64,000 nucleotides of DNA, taken from NCBI RefSeq assembly GCF_017562075.2, contig NC_054082.1:17182927-17246926 (forward strand), written 5' to 3'. The position numbers were made by a program, and so were the translations under genes. Below the pieces are notes generated by a model. It ran no database searches, was not told the DNA's origin, and saw nothing but the letters and a program-made list of their open reading frames with translations. Source of the stretch: Anopheles merus (lineage: Eukaryota; Arthropoda; Insecta; Diptera; Culicidae). Shown piece after piece: positions 24,001 to 36,016 of this stretch; position 1 is the first letter of the stretch, and each line of letters starts with the position of its first letter.

Positions 24001-26419
24001 CAAATAGCACACTCCCCGGTAGCTTACTCGTCCCGAACGGGGGGTTGAGGAAGCGAAGGGAGAAGCTGCTAAGAAGAAGAAGAAAGTGCCAACTTGATCT
24101 GATCAGTCGTTTCCTTCCCATACACCAACTCCCCTACCGTGCGTGCGTGTGTGTGCGTGGAGGGAAAACCGACCCGCCCGGCCCCATGGATGTGTGGATG
24201 CGTGTGTATGTGTCAATTATTATTTTGCAGTGTTTCAATGAAACTTCCGCGTGACAAGCAAAGAAGTATGCTCTGTCTGGTGTGACGTCTGGAAATACAA
24301 AATGCAAAGTGGAGGAGGGCAGTTGCCACCCGGCCCGGTCATACGTAACATGCCATCGGGGACCCCCACGTCCCAGCAGCAGCAGCAGCAGCAGCAACAC
24401 CAGCAGCAGCAGCAGCAGCAGCAGGCGGACATGAAACTCACATCGCAGCAGGCAGCGATGATGAATCAGCAGCAGCAGAACGCGCTCTACACGCCGCAGC
24501 CCGTGTTTCGGGGCGCGGGCGGCGGTCAGTCCGCGCGGCCCAGGGGCGCGATGCAGATCGGTCCGTATCAGCAGGTGCCGATGACCATCAACTACATGCA
24601 GCCGCTGCAACGGCTACCGGCACCCTGGGGCAATATGGGGAACGTGCAGGTCGTCTACCCGCCGTACCACATGTACCAGATGCTGCCGAACCAGCACCAG
24701 ACGGCGGGCGGACGCCGGCAGCCGGGTGCAGACAACAGTTTAGTAAATGTAAGTATGAGTGTTTTGCGAGCAGTGCCCGACCGCGCTAAGCTACAGTGCA
24801 AGTAACGCTACCATCATACGTGCTCATCCTTTCCGCCGTAGATTTCGCAAGTGCCGATGCCTCAGCATGCTCACTCGAATCAGCAGCCGGCACCGATGCA
24901 GGTGCCACACGAAATGATGCAGCACATGCATCCACCGCAAGCTCCGCCACAAGTAGCCGCCGCCCACGTTGCACCGCTGGAGCAGCACCAGCAAACCGGG
25001 ACGGCGGCCCAGGTGGCGGTCGTATCGACGCAGCCGCACACCTCGTTCTCGCAGATGTCGAACCTGATTGCCGCTCCGCCGCCGCACTTGCAGCCGGGTG
25101 CCGGCATGGGCGGGGTAGGCGTAGGGGTCAGCCCGGGCAGTCTCGCCGAGCCGGCGAAGCAGCCGGCCAAGCGGGAAAAGCGCAAACACGCCATCAGCAT
25201 CATCCATCCCGACACGATGGAGGATATTTTGGAGAACATGTATAATGATCCGAGCTCGTCTTCGAGCGGCAGAACCGGTGCTGGCGGTGGGGGAGCCTCC
25301 TCCGCTACCAGTACCGCCTCGACCGCAGTTTCTTCCGCCGGAACGCCGGGACCAGCGGTGCCGGTCAGCGCCCAGCCCGTCAGCACGCCATCCCACATGG
25401 GAGAGTCGCAGGACTATGCGGAATATCAACCGCAACAGCAGCAGCAGCAGCAGCAGCCGCCCCAGCCGACCCAGCCGACACAGGAAATGGTCGTTCCGGC
25501 GGCGATGGTGAGCCAGATGCCGCCACCGCAGCACCTCCATCATCAGCCGCCGCCGCCGATGCAGCTGGCCGGACACGAGCTAATTCGTGTGCCGAACCAC
25601 CAGCAGCAGGTGCCGCAGCCGCCCCAGCAGGCAGTCGTCCCGGGCGGGCCGCTGCCACCGACGCATCCACACGACATCTACGGCGGGCTGAAGATGATGA
25701 ACCATTCACATCCTCCGCCCCATCTGCCACCGCACCTAACGAGTGACATGACTACTGTCACGGGTACACCGGTCGTGTCCGCGATGTCCGACGGGCCCTC
25801 GGTCGAGATACCGAACTCGTACATTAAAAAGAAGAAACCGATCCCCGACGGGGGAATGCACCACTCGCAGCAGCAGCAGCAACATCCACACTCGAAGCAG
25901 CAGCAACAACAGCTTCACCATTACCATGCCCAGCAACATCAGCAGCAGCAGCAGCAACAGCACCAACAGCAGCAACAACACCAGCAGCATCAGCAGCACC
26001 AACAACATCCACAGATGCATCATCACCATCAGCAGCAGCAACAGCAGTCGCACCACCACCCACATCAGCGACACCAGCAGCACCAGCAGCATCTGCAACA
26101 CCACCAGCAGCAGCAACCGCAACAGCAGCAGCAACCGCAACAACAGCAGCAACAACAACAGCAACAGCAACAACAGCAGCAGCATACATATGCAATGCAG
26201 CAATCCCAGCAAGCAGTGGCAGCAGCTCAGGCACAGGCGCAAGCAGCGGCAGCAGCAGCCGCGCAGCTGCGCGTTTCCTCTTCTGTTCCACCTAACCCAG
26301 TGCTTGCGGACAGTGAGCTGATGGCAACAGGTGCCCTTCCACCAGCGCAGCATACGGCTATCGTTGTGCAGCAGCATCCGCACCATCCCCATCACCACCA
26401 ACACCACCACCCCCAGCAT

Positions 26420-26481
<62 letters not shown>

Positions 26482-29400
26482 CCATCAGAACCAGGTAGTC
26501 GGGGCCAGCTACATGACAGAACCTCCTCCACCGATTCTAGCCGTTGCGCCAAACGATCGACGCTTCCGCACAGTTTCGGAAAAATCGGTCACCGAATCGA
26601 ACCTGTCCTCGGACGCGGAACCGTTCGTCTACACCGGTAGCAGCAGCAGCATCAACAGTTTACACCAAGCACCTCCGCCATCCGTTCCTTCCTCCTTGGC
26701 TGCCGGCGCAGCAGCGGTCGAGAGCAGCAGCGTAGGCATTGGTAGCTCCACGGCCGAATCGGCCGACAGGAGAGACGCTGAAAGTTTACCTCCCGCTGGA
26801 GACGAGCGGCAAGGACAGTCGGAGGAAAGTGCTGCCACAGACCCGACGACGGTGCATGATGACGACGAGCAGAATGCGAACGTGCCTCAGCAGCGGTCGA
26901 GTGATAGCAGTGCCGTCGTCGACCAGCACGCGGACGATGCCGCTGATACACTCTCGGAAGCAGTAGCGAATCTGAACATTGGCGTCGATGAGAAGAAGGC
27001 GTTGTTGGCGCGGACAGAAGGTGAGGTGGAAACGCCAGCGCAACCGGCTGTCGCGCCAGTGGGCCAGCCAGACGGGGCAGAGATGGAAGTGCACACGACG
27101 ACGGACGGTATGGGTGCTGACGATGGTGGTGTGGCCTCGGACGAGACGGATCGTGCGGCTGTCGGAATGGCCGATGGGAGCGCTACTACTGCCAATAGTA
27201 TGAGTACGGAACCGGCGGCCAAGACGCCCTCCACTGCTGCTGTACAGCAAGCTAACTTTTTAAATAAGGAACGTAGCGTTAAGAATCTAGATAATGATTA
27301 CATTAACAATAATAATGTGGATTACACCAGACACTTAAGCTCGATAGACGCCGACGGTAAGGGAGCCGCACCGTCGGGCGACAATGTGAAAGCGACTGGC
27401 GAGTTGCCGAAGGCAACCGCTGACGATCGCGAGCAACCGAGGCAGGAGCAGCTGCAGGCCGGCGAGACTGATCAAATCGTCCCAAGCGAACGTAGCAAGG
27501 ATGCTCCGCCCAGCAGCAAAAGTAACGATGTGAGCGCGGTCACCGGTGCGGCAGCAGCCGCTCCTCCTCCGACCAATGCCGCGACCAACAACAATAGTTT
27601 GGACGACAACCGTAACGTAGTTACGGAGGTAGCGTCTCCGGCAGCAAACGACAGTGAGGTGAAGCACGTCGCCCCGTCGGCGAGGGCCGACGAGGAGGGC
27701 AAGTGCGAACAGCTGCCGGCGGCATCCAGACCGGCGACGGCAAATGCCACCTCGACAACGAAGAGCGCGGCGGCGGCGACGGCGACGGCGGCAGAGGTCA
27801 AAACGGCACCGGCTGGCGCTGGCAATGGGGCCGGCACGAATGCGGCAGCACCACCGGCGGTGAAGAAAAGTAGTTCAATAACCTTGATCGCGTACGATCC
27901 GGACCAGTGGAGCCCGGGGAACCCGGAGGGCAAGAAAAAGTATTCCCGCGAGCAGCTGATGATGCTGAAAAACATCGCCCCAGCCCTGGAGAAGCCGGCC
28001 AACCTGCCGAACAGTCTGGAGAATCTGCTCGTCCGGACGAACCACTCGATGGGCATGGGTGGTGGCGGCGGTGGCGGCAATGCGTACGGCGGCAATCAAA
28101 AGAGCACGGAATTCTCGCTACTTCCTAACTTTATGAAGGGCATGGGTGGCGGTGGTGGTGGCGGCGGCGGCGGTGGTGGTCACCACAATCCGGTGCGGCA
28201 GTCGTACGTGGTGAAGCGGTCGTCACAGCAGGGCAGCATCGGGGGCGGTAACCAGTCCGGTGGCGGCGGTGCCCAGCCGAACAAACAGTCGCAGCAGGGC
28301 CTGAGCAAGACGGGATCGAAGATCATCAAGCTGAACCTGCAGCTCAACGAGGAGGTGAAGCTGAACTCGAGCGCTAACGCGTGGCGCCCGAGCCAGCTGC
28401 TGAAGAGCGAGAGCGCCGAACAGGACGAAACGCAAAAGTTGCTGAAATCGATGCGCAGCATCCTGAACAAGCTGACGCCGGAGAACTTCACCAAGCTGGT
28501 GGAGCAGGTGAAGATGCTCTCGATCAAGACGGATGAACAGTTCAAGGGCTGCATCCGGCTGGTGTTCGAGAAGGCCATCTCGGAGCCCAACTTTTCCGAG
28601 GCGTACGCGAAGATGTGCCGCGAGATCGGTTCGCTGGCCGTGCCCGATCAGAAGTCCGACTTCCGCACCCAGCTGCTGGAACGGTGCCAGTGCGAGTTCC
28701 AGGAGCGGCGCAAAGATGCAGCGAAAGCCGCGCAGGAGCGGCGCGCGAAGCTGAAGAAGAGCAAAGACCTGAGCCAGGAGGAGTTCGAGGAGCTGAAGGA
28801 GCAGCTCGAGGAGGAGGAAATGAAGGTGCGCCGGAGGGCCGTCGGTACGGTGCGGTTCATCGGCGAGCTGTACAAGCTTGGCATGCTGCAGCCGAGAACC
28901 ATGCTCCAGTGTTTCGATGCGCTGCTGCCCAAGAACCCGGAGGAGTCGAACGAAGAGTCGCTCGAGTGTTTGTGCAAGCTGCTGACGACGGTAGGGGCGA
29001 ACCTGGAGAAGATGAACGAGTCGCTGACCAGCTACTTCACCCGGCTCGGCGACATTGTGAAGCAGTTCAAAAAGTACAACATAAGCAGCCGGATCCGGTT
29101 CATGATCCAGGACGTGATTGATCTGCGCCGGAACAACTGGGTGCCGCGGCGCCAGGAGCTCAACCCGAAAACGATCTCGCAGATTGCGCGCGAGGTCGAA
29201 TCGGAGCAGAATCGCATCAACATGCTGAATTTCATGCCCGGCAAAGATTCGGGCTACTCCGGCGGTGGCAGAGATATGGGAGGGCCGCGCGGCGGCGGCG
29301 GCAGTTCGGGTGGCGGCCTGTACGGCAAGATGTCATCCGGTGGTGGTGGTGGCGGCAGCAATTCCGGCTTCAACCAGGGCAGCCTTGGTCGGGGCAGCAG

Positions 29401-32400
29401 TGGTGGAGGGGGCGGCGGGTCCACCAAAGGTGGCCGCCTGCAAAAGGACGATGAAGGATTCCAGGTCATCTCCAGCAGCCGTGGCAGTAATCGTCCGTTC
29501 TCTATAGATCCAAAGAAGCTGCCATTGTCGATGAACGTCGACACGACGCAGCTGGGCCGAGCGTCGAACTATCAGACGAATAAATGGAAGAATAACATTT
29601 TCGAAACGCTCGGCAATGAGGAAGGCGGTTCAACGGCAGCCTCCATTGCGGATCGTGATAGCAATGATCGCGACCGTGATCGCGACCGCGATCGTGACCG
29701 CGACCGCGACCGTGATCGTGATCGTGACCGTGACCGTGATCGTGACCGTGACCGTGATCGTGACCGTGATCGAGATCGTGATCGTGATCGTGATCGGGAT
29801 CGCGGATCAAGTAAGGACTCGTACCACAAAAGCGCCATGGAGCGGGATCGCTACGGACGCTATGGAAGTAGCAGCAGTCAAAACGAAGACCGTTACTCCC
29901 GAAACTCCCGGGAGCCTTCCTCCTCATCCGGTGGCGGCAGTGGTATGGATCGTGATTGGGATAGGAAAATGGGACCCCCGATGCAGGGCCGCGGTTCCGG
30001 CAACCAGTCGCATCAACAGCAGCAACAGCAGCCGCCGCGCATGACGCGGATGGGACAGTCGACCTCCACATCGGGGCAGTTCTATCAGCAGCTGCAAATC
30101 CCGGGCGCACCATCGTCTGCGTCCTCGTCTACGGGACCGAGAGTTTCGAGCGGTGGCAGTAGTAGCAGTGCGTTGACCACACCGACCGGCAGCGATGGTG
30201 CGGAGCTGCTTAACGCTAGCAGCTCCATCCAATTCGACGAGCGGTCGGAAGCGCTGATACGGGAGCTGGCGGCGGATCTGGCGATGGACAGAAGCCATCC
30301 CGAGTACTGCCGCACGCTGGCGAAGCGGCTGTTCGAGCGCAGTCTCGATCAGAAAACGATGACACGCAAGGAGGTGTCGGGCATCGTGCACGGCATGTTC
30401 CGCCGTAAGCAGATCAATCGTAAGGACTTCCAGTACTCGGTGCAGGACGTGCTGCTCGAGGCCTGCAGTATGGTGATCGATGTGCCGATGTTGTGGGACT
30501 ATGCGGCCGATTACTTCGTACCGCCGCTGCACGAGCGGCTGATCACGCTGCAGGACGCGCAGCAGATCGCGACCAGCACCATCGCGGACACGGAACAGAA
30601 GCCGTACGACTGCTGGCTGCTGTGCCGGAAGGTGCTGCAGAGCTACGAAGCGGCCCACGGCAAGGACGCAACGATCAAGCTGTGGTACGAGAGTCCGCTG
30701 GATCTGAAAGTGTTCGGCAAACCGGGCGAGGACGAGGCTGCCGTCAGGCAGCGCATGGTCGATGCTAAGCTCGGCTATCTGCTCGAGTGCAAGGTCGCGT
30801 CCAGCATCCGGGAGTTCCTGCGCAACGACGCACCGAACGAAACGATCTTCCAGTGGATCAGCTCGCACGTGTCCGAGCAGCAGGAGAACTCGTCCGAGTT
30901 TATCCGCACGCTCACGACGGTCGTGCTGGAGCACTGCATCAACAAGACGAAGCTGGACACGGCCAAGATCGAAAAGTGGCACATGCTGCTGCAGCGCTAC
31001 ATCCAGGGCAAGGCGGAGCGCGAGCTGCAGGCACTGTACGCGGTCCAGCTGCTGGTGGAGCGGATGCAACACCCGCAGCATCTGCTGCAGACCATCTTCC
31101 AGCAGCTGCACGAGTTCGAGGTCGTCATGGAAGGGTTCCATCTGTGGAAGGAGGAGCGCAGCGACCACGAGATCGAGGGCCGGGGCGTCTGCATCAAATC
31201 GACCAGGCAGTTCTTCGTGCAGCTCATGGAACCGGACAGTGAGAGTGAAGACGGGGGAAAGGATAGTGACAGTGACGATGGTCGAGGACGAAGAGGAATC
31301 AGTCGCAAAGGTTCGCATTAATTCTATGTGTGTGTGTGGGGTAAACATTAGATAGCAGAGCTGTGGTTGAAGAAGAGAGGACTGAGGGGGAGATAGGGAT
31401 TGTGGAAGAGTTTGAATGGGGTGACAGAGGACGGAAGGATATTTCCACCACTACCACCACTTCGATTGAGGTTGCTAATCTACGCGCCCCCCCCCCCCCG
31501 CCATCCCTCATGTGGAGTGCTGCCTATCATGTGATTCGGGGTGGTTCGGGGTCGATCGATCGGTCGGACGATTGTACGATTTGTCTTTTTTATACATAAA
31601 GGAAAAAACAACTCTCTCCCCCTCCTCTCACCACACATAAACACATACACGCTACAACCCTACAAATACCAAGTAAATATTCGTTCGCAGTAGCCCGTCG
31701 GTCCTTCTTCCTGCAGTGTGTAGGCGCGCGCGCGTGCTCCTCATGCCGTGAGGGAAAGCGTTGAAAGGAAAAGGGAAGATAGTGAGAGAGCTAAGGGTGG
31801 GGCCCGGGACAGTTAGGCAGAAAAGGGAAAAGTGTTTGACGAACAGTAAACGAAAAACAAACCCGGAAACGAATTCAAAAAAAAGCAAGGCGGTGGTGTT
31901 TAGAATATAGCAGTAGTAGGCGCGCCACGAAGAGTGTGTGCGTGTGTGTACCATGTTCAGCGTACGTGCATTCTGCTGCATGTGTGTGCGTGTGAGTGTA
32001 TGAGTATGTGTATGTGTGTGTGTGCGTGCGTACCTGGGCAAAAGGCGTTAGGGGTGGGGTTGCGCTCCCACAGGACGGGAGATTGGTGCAAATTGAGCTG
32101 CTGCAAACTAAACTACACGTGCCGGTCAACCTCTTGGTGGCGGCCACCCCTCCCCCCCTTTTTCCCAGTGCAGGCGTGTGGCCCAATCCCTTGATTAAAT
32201 GATCACCTACGATATGCTGCTGCTGATGCATGGGATTTGTATTGTTTATGCTGCAAAACAATACTACATCCCTAAGGAAGAAGGATCACCACTAACTACT
32301 ACTATTACTACTACACACGTCTGCTACATGCAGGCACACATCCGCTCACACACACACACGCACACATCTGGATGCATACAAGAGGCGCAAGATCATTGAA

Positions 32401-35400
32401 ACAGCAAGCAACAAAAACAGCAAATACACACACACTCCCTCTCAAATTGCATAAACACACAAGTAATGATTTAAATGATAAAATATAATTAATAAATATG
32501 GATACCGTTAAGATCAACATTTATTTACATGCATAAATATATATATTTATAAATAATTATCGAATAAAGTATCTGGTGAACCACACAAAACAAAAGGAGA
32601 TTGATTTCGTCGTCCAGCTTCCGTGTGTGCCTTGTTCCTCTTTGCTGGTGAGGGCGCGATCGATCGCTCGATCCCAACAACGGTTAGGAGGCTGTGAATG
32701 TTTTTAGTTTGAATTTCCACGAACGGTTTTGAGCTGCAACACAATCTCGTAACCGTTTCTGCCCTCCCCCTCCCCTCCCCTTTTTAGTTGTTGCTGGAAA
32801 TGATTATTTGAAACCAATCGCTTATCAGCACGCTACTTGGAACGCGACGCGCTGTTTCACGCGCCACCGAATGGTTAGGGGATTTTTTCTTCTTCACTCT
32901 TGCCACGTTGAAGCGGAAGCCCTGAATCATGAAGCCCCTGCAGTTCAAAATGAATGTACGCAGGCACGGAGAGAGACGATGTTTGATGGGGATTTGAACT
33001 ACGCATTGCGGCTTCCACCACGGCTTCCACAAAAGGGGTGGGGGGGGGGAGGGAACTAGCGAAGACAGTTTCACAGGGTTTCATTGCCCCATCATACACA
33101 TCTACGCTTAACACTGGTGTTCCGGTTCTCATCGCATCGAAATCGAAAGTGGGAAGATGCAATAAGCTCAACCAACCAGCCATACCCGATACTCCTTTCT
33201 AGATTCATCCCGGAAGACTACATCCAATGTTTAGCCGAGTTCCGGCCCCAGTTCCTGTTCGTGGTACCGTCGCTGCTCCTCTTCCTAGCCACCCATCCGA
33301 AGGTGACGCCCGACCTGCTGTCGAGCGTGGATTCCGTGCTGGTCGGCGCTGCGCCGGCCTCGCTGCAGCTGCAGGAAAAGTTCAAGAACAAAGTGGGCCG
33401 CGATATCGATATCGCGCAAGGGTACGGCATGACCGAAAGCTCGCCCGTTACGCTCTGCACGCCCCACCGGTACGACCTGTCGAAGGTTGGCACCTGCGGT
33501 CAGCTGTATCCCAACACGGAGGCCAAGATTGTGTCGCTTGCGGACGGCAGCAATCTGGGGCCGCACCAGACGGGCGAGCTGTACCTGCGGGGGCCACAGA
33601 TTATGAAGGGCTACTTGAACAACGAGACCGCCACCAGGGAAACGCTGGTCGAGGATGGCTACCTGCGCACCGGCGACGTTGCGTACTACGATAAGGAAGG
33701 GTTCTTCTTCATCGTCGACCGGACGAAGGAGCTGATTAAGGTTAAGGGCAACCAGGTAAGTGTGGGCAAACACCAGCCGTCCTTTTACACCGGCTGGTGT
33801 TACAGTTTTATTTGTCCTTTTTAAAAAAAAATCAATCCATTAAGAGTAGAGCATTTTTAATACAAATAGTGTAGCAGCAGCGGTAGCAGTGGCTCGTCGC
33901 CGGCATCTCGCCATCGTCAGCACCCTCCCATGTTAGTGGTCACATCGTCAGCAAATCCGAGCGGCGGGCGTGTCGTCACGCGAAGGCGGCTTCCTTTTAT
34001 GTTTATCTGTCTGTCTGTCTGTCTGTGTTTGTGGGTGTGAGTGTTATCGAAGCGATGATGATGATGTTGGGGGAACACACAATCTATTGATCCATCATCT
34101 CAACGCTTGACTCGTCGATGTCCATCACATTGTCGTCCTGTTTTGGGTCCTCGGTTGTCATTTCCGTTGCTCCCGTCGTTTCGCCGCCCGCCATGTCGAC
34201 CTCCTCCACTGCAGCCTCTGCTACGGTCGGTGGTGGTGCTGGGCCAGAGCCGGAAACCGTCGCCAGCTCCATCTCTAGCTCGTCCGAGGTAGGTGCCGCT
34301 GCACTGCTGCTGCTGCTGCTGCTGTCTGTTGAAGCCGGTTGTGGTGTTGCCGTCGTCGTTAGTTCCATCTCGGACGCATTCGTGGACGTTACTTCGGTGG
34401 AGGTGGGTTCGGTTACTGCAGGCTCCGCTACGAGCTGCTCAACGGCCGGAGCATCGCCTGCCACTCCCGCTGCTACCGTCGTTTCCACCTGCAGTCCCGT
34501 GGAATGTTCTTGGCCGTCCTTCTGCTCTTCGCCGGCTGGGGTGCTGCTTTCGACTGGTGCAATGCCAGTGACTGTTGATTCATCATCAGCGCTACCGGAC
34601 ACAACCGTTGCAATGGCGGAACTTCTGCCATCGGTAGCACTCTGCTCCGTGAGTGACTGGCTTACGGTGGTATCGGTCGGCTTCGTGGCGGTGGTATCTT
34701 CAGCCTGCTTCATCGCTGAATCGCCATCGTCCCCGGAAGCATGCACATCGGCCTTGATCACGCTGGTACAAAGGTTCGATTTTTCTTCCTGTGGTGCTGC
34801 ATCATCGGCGTACTTCACCATTTTGGCTTGCGGTTCGCCATCGTCCAGTGGTGCATCGGTTTGTTCTTCTGCTGCAACCTCACCGGAAGCTGCTGGGTTT
34901 GGCAGCGATTGGCCGCCAGCTTCGTCCACGGGTTTCTCTTCTTCCACGGAACTATCCTTCGCCTTTTCAAGCGCACCGTCCTCGCGTTGTTTCTCTGCCG
35001 CCTCGCTTATTCCATCGTCCCGTGGCGACGTTATCTCTTCCTCCCGTACCGTTTGAGCAGGAGGTGCGTCCGTCGTGCTGGCGACGTTTTCTTTGTCCTC
35101 TGTTGCCGTGCTCTCCGCCTCCTCCTCCTGCAGCGGTGCCGGTTCAATCGCATCACTTTTCTCGATATGTTCGGCGACAGCAGTGGAGGTGGCGGAGGAC
35201 GACGACGCTTCGAGGGAAGCTTCCAGTAGCGGCGCCGCTATATCACCATCGGTGGCATTTTCGTTCGTGTCGATCACGCCCTCGTGTGGCTCGGAAGATA
35301 GACCGCCCTTGGACGACGGTTGGCTGGTACCGCCGTCGCTGTTCATGAAGGAGCCGCCACCGTTCACCTCATTGCCGTCGGCGGTACGCTGGGCGGAAGA

Positions 35401-36016
35401 GGCCGTACCGACCTCCGATCCGAGCGAGCCGTGAAGCGAACCGACAGCGTCACTCGAGTCGGGCAGCAGTGCGTCCGCTTCCAGATGGAACTGTTCGTTG
35501 TCCATCTCGATGTCCACGTTCACCTCCAAGTCACCGTTGACGATCGAGTCGAGTGAGTCACCATTCTCGCTGTCACTACGCCGGCGGCCTGGTTCCTGCG
35601 TGCTGACCACTGCAAAACGCCAACAAATTAGAAGAGAAATCAGCACAAAACTCTCATTTAATGCATATTTAAGAAAACAAACAAGCGCATCTCCCTTTTA
35701 ATCGCTATATCGTCGCACTTTACAGGTGTCCCCCACGGAGCTGGAAAACATTATTCTCGAGCTGCCCGAAGTGAGCGATGTGGCAGTGGCCGGCGTACCG
35801 GACGAAACGGCCGGCGAGCTGCCGCGCGCATTCGTTGTGGTTAAGCCGGGAAGCCAGCTGGACGAGCGGGAGGTGCAGGACTACGTGAAGGAGCGGGTGG
35901 TCAAGTACAAGCAGCTGGCCGGCGGTGTAGTATTCATCAAGGAAATACCCCGTAATGCGGCGGGCAAGGTCGTCCGGCAGCAGCTACACACGCTTGCCGC
36001 CCAGTTCGAGGACTGA
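21094..36016 (+). CDS. AMP-forming acyl-CoA synthetase, 4CL/luciferase-like family, probably mitochondrial
   Basis: Activates a fatty or other carboxylic acid to acyl-AMP and then acyl-CoA. Exons 21094-21339, 21855-22071, 22161-22324, 22390-22576, 22667-22778, 33203-33755 and 35726-36016 are all phase-consistent and give 589 residues. The N-terminus is rich in R, A and S with few acidic residues, like a mitochondrial presequence. Motifs in order: YSSGTTGLPKG (phosphate loop, about 22458), YGMTESSP (about 33421), YLRTGDVAYYD, DRTKELIKVKGNQ, VSPTELENII, and NAAGKVVRQQL with the C-terminal catalytic lysine. The last residues, QFED, are not a peroxisomal SKL signal. It may match Drosophila pudgy/CG9009-type enzymes, but the orthologue was not tested. 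Intron 5 is 10.4 kb and contains all of eIF4G; intron 6 holds the PPP4R2 3' exon on the other strand. Confidence 0.9.
21340..21854 (+). other. Intron 1 of the acyl-CoA synthetase gene
   Basis: A 515-base intron from GTAAGT to CCATAG. No other feature seen. Confidence 0.75.
22779..23813 (+). promoter_or_regulatory. Start of synthetase intron 5, with the eIF4G promoter and first leader exon
   Basis: Non-coding for the synthetase. The eIF4G transcription start should lie in the second half, where the sequence becomes GC-richer after about 23230 and includes a (CAG)9 run at 23625-23651. A strong donor, TAG/GTAAGG, at 23814 pairs with the TTTTGCAG acceptor at 24230 to make a 5' UTR intron of 417 bases. 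The exact start site was not resolved. Confidence 0.5.
24302..31321 (+). CDS. eIF4G: Eukaryotic translation initiation factor 4G (eIF4G)
   Basis: Scaffold of the cytoplasmic cap-binding complex, joining eIF4E, eIF4A and eIF3. Two coding exons, 24302-24748 and 24842-31321; the second is a single 6,480-base exon. About 2,308 residues. The N-terminal half is low-complexity and Q/H/P-rich, with (CAG)20 at 26420-26479. The eIF4E-binding motif YSREQLM (Y-x4-L-hydrophobic) is at residue about 1183 (codon 27941). Two glycine runs flank it loosely. The MIF4G domain spans about residues 1343-1600 (LLKSMRSILNKLTPENF onward). A 23-copy Asp-Arg repeat follows at about 1758-1803, then MA3 (about 1946-2085) and W2 (about 2102-2283, with GFHLWKEE). 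The ATG at 24302 is the first in frame after a TGA at 24239 and has A at -3. The whole gene sits in intron 5 of the acyl-CoA synthetase on the same strand. Confidence 0.95.
26420..26479 (+). repeat. Pure (CAG)20 microsatellite in eIF4G
   Basis: Twenty uninterrupted CAG codons encoding polyglutamine. Other glutamine runs nearby mix CAG and CAA, so this tract is likely young and variable in length. Confidence 0.9.
29666..29803 (+). repeat. Hexanucleotide-derived (Asp-Arg)23 coding tract in eIF4G
   Basis: A run of 46 codons alternating GAY and CGN, between MIF4G and MA3. The codons are mixed (GAT/GAC; CGT/CGC/CGA/CGG), so the DNA repeat has decayed while the dipeptide pattern stayed perfect. 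Confidence 0.9.
31322..32570 (+). other. 3' UTR of eIF4G
   Basis: Starts after the TAA at 31319-31321. It contains GT/CA microsatellites (about 31325-31340, 31937-32028, 32346-32362) and becomes AT-rich before two AATAAA signals. No coding region seen. Confidence 0.6.
32491..32568 (+). terminator. Two poly(A) signals for eIF4G
   Basis: AATAAA at 32491-32496 and again at 32563-32568, about 1.2 kb after the stop, in AT-rich DNA. The host synthetase transcript has to read through both signals. Confidence 0.65.
32571..33202 (+). other. Remainder of acyl-CoA synthetase intron 5
   Basis: From the eIF4G poly(A) region to the CTAG acceptor at 33202. It has a G-run near 33040-33050. No exon seen. 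Confidence 0.6.
33807..33812 (-). terminator. Candidate poly(A) signal of the PPP4R2 gene
   Basis: TTTATT on the plus strand, AATAAA on the minus strand, 272 bases past the PPP4R2 stop and inside synthetase intron 6. Confidence 0.45.

Noticed and set aside
25736..26485. Minus-strand leucine-rich open frame of 249 residues
   Set aside because: It is the antisense reading of CAG/CAC repeats in eIF4G, which give CTG leucine codons.
29572..29838. Minus-strand open frame coding a long Arg-Ser repeat resembling an SR protein
   Set aside because: It is the antisense reading of the Asp-Arg tract in eIF4G. Flanks have no gene features and the sense frame is a clear eIF4G.
34118..35056. 312-residue plus-strand open frame rich in Ser, Ala and Val
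   Set aside because: It is the complement of the acidic Ser/Thr/Glu-rich PPP4R2 exon; codon bias of that exon keeps the opposite strand open.
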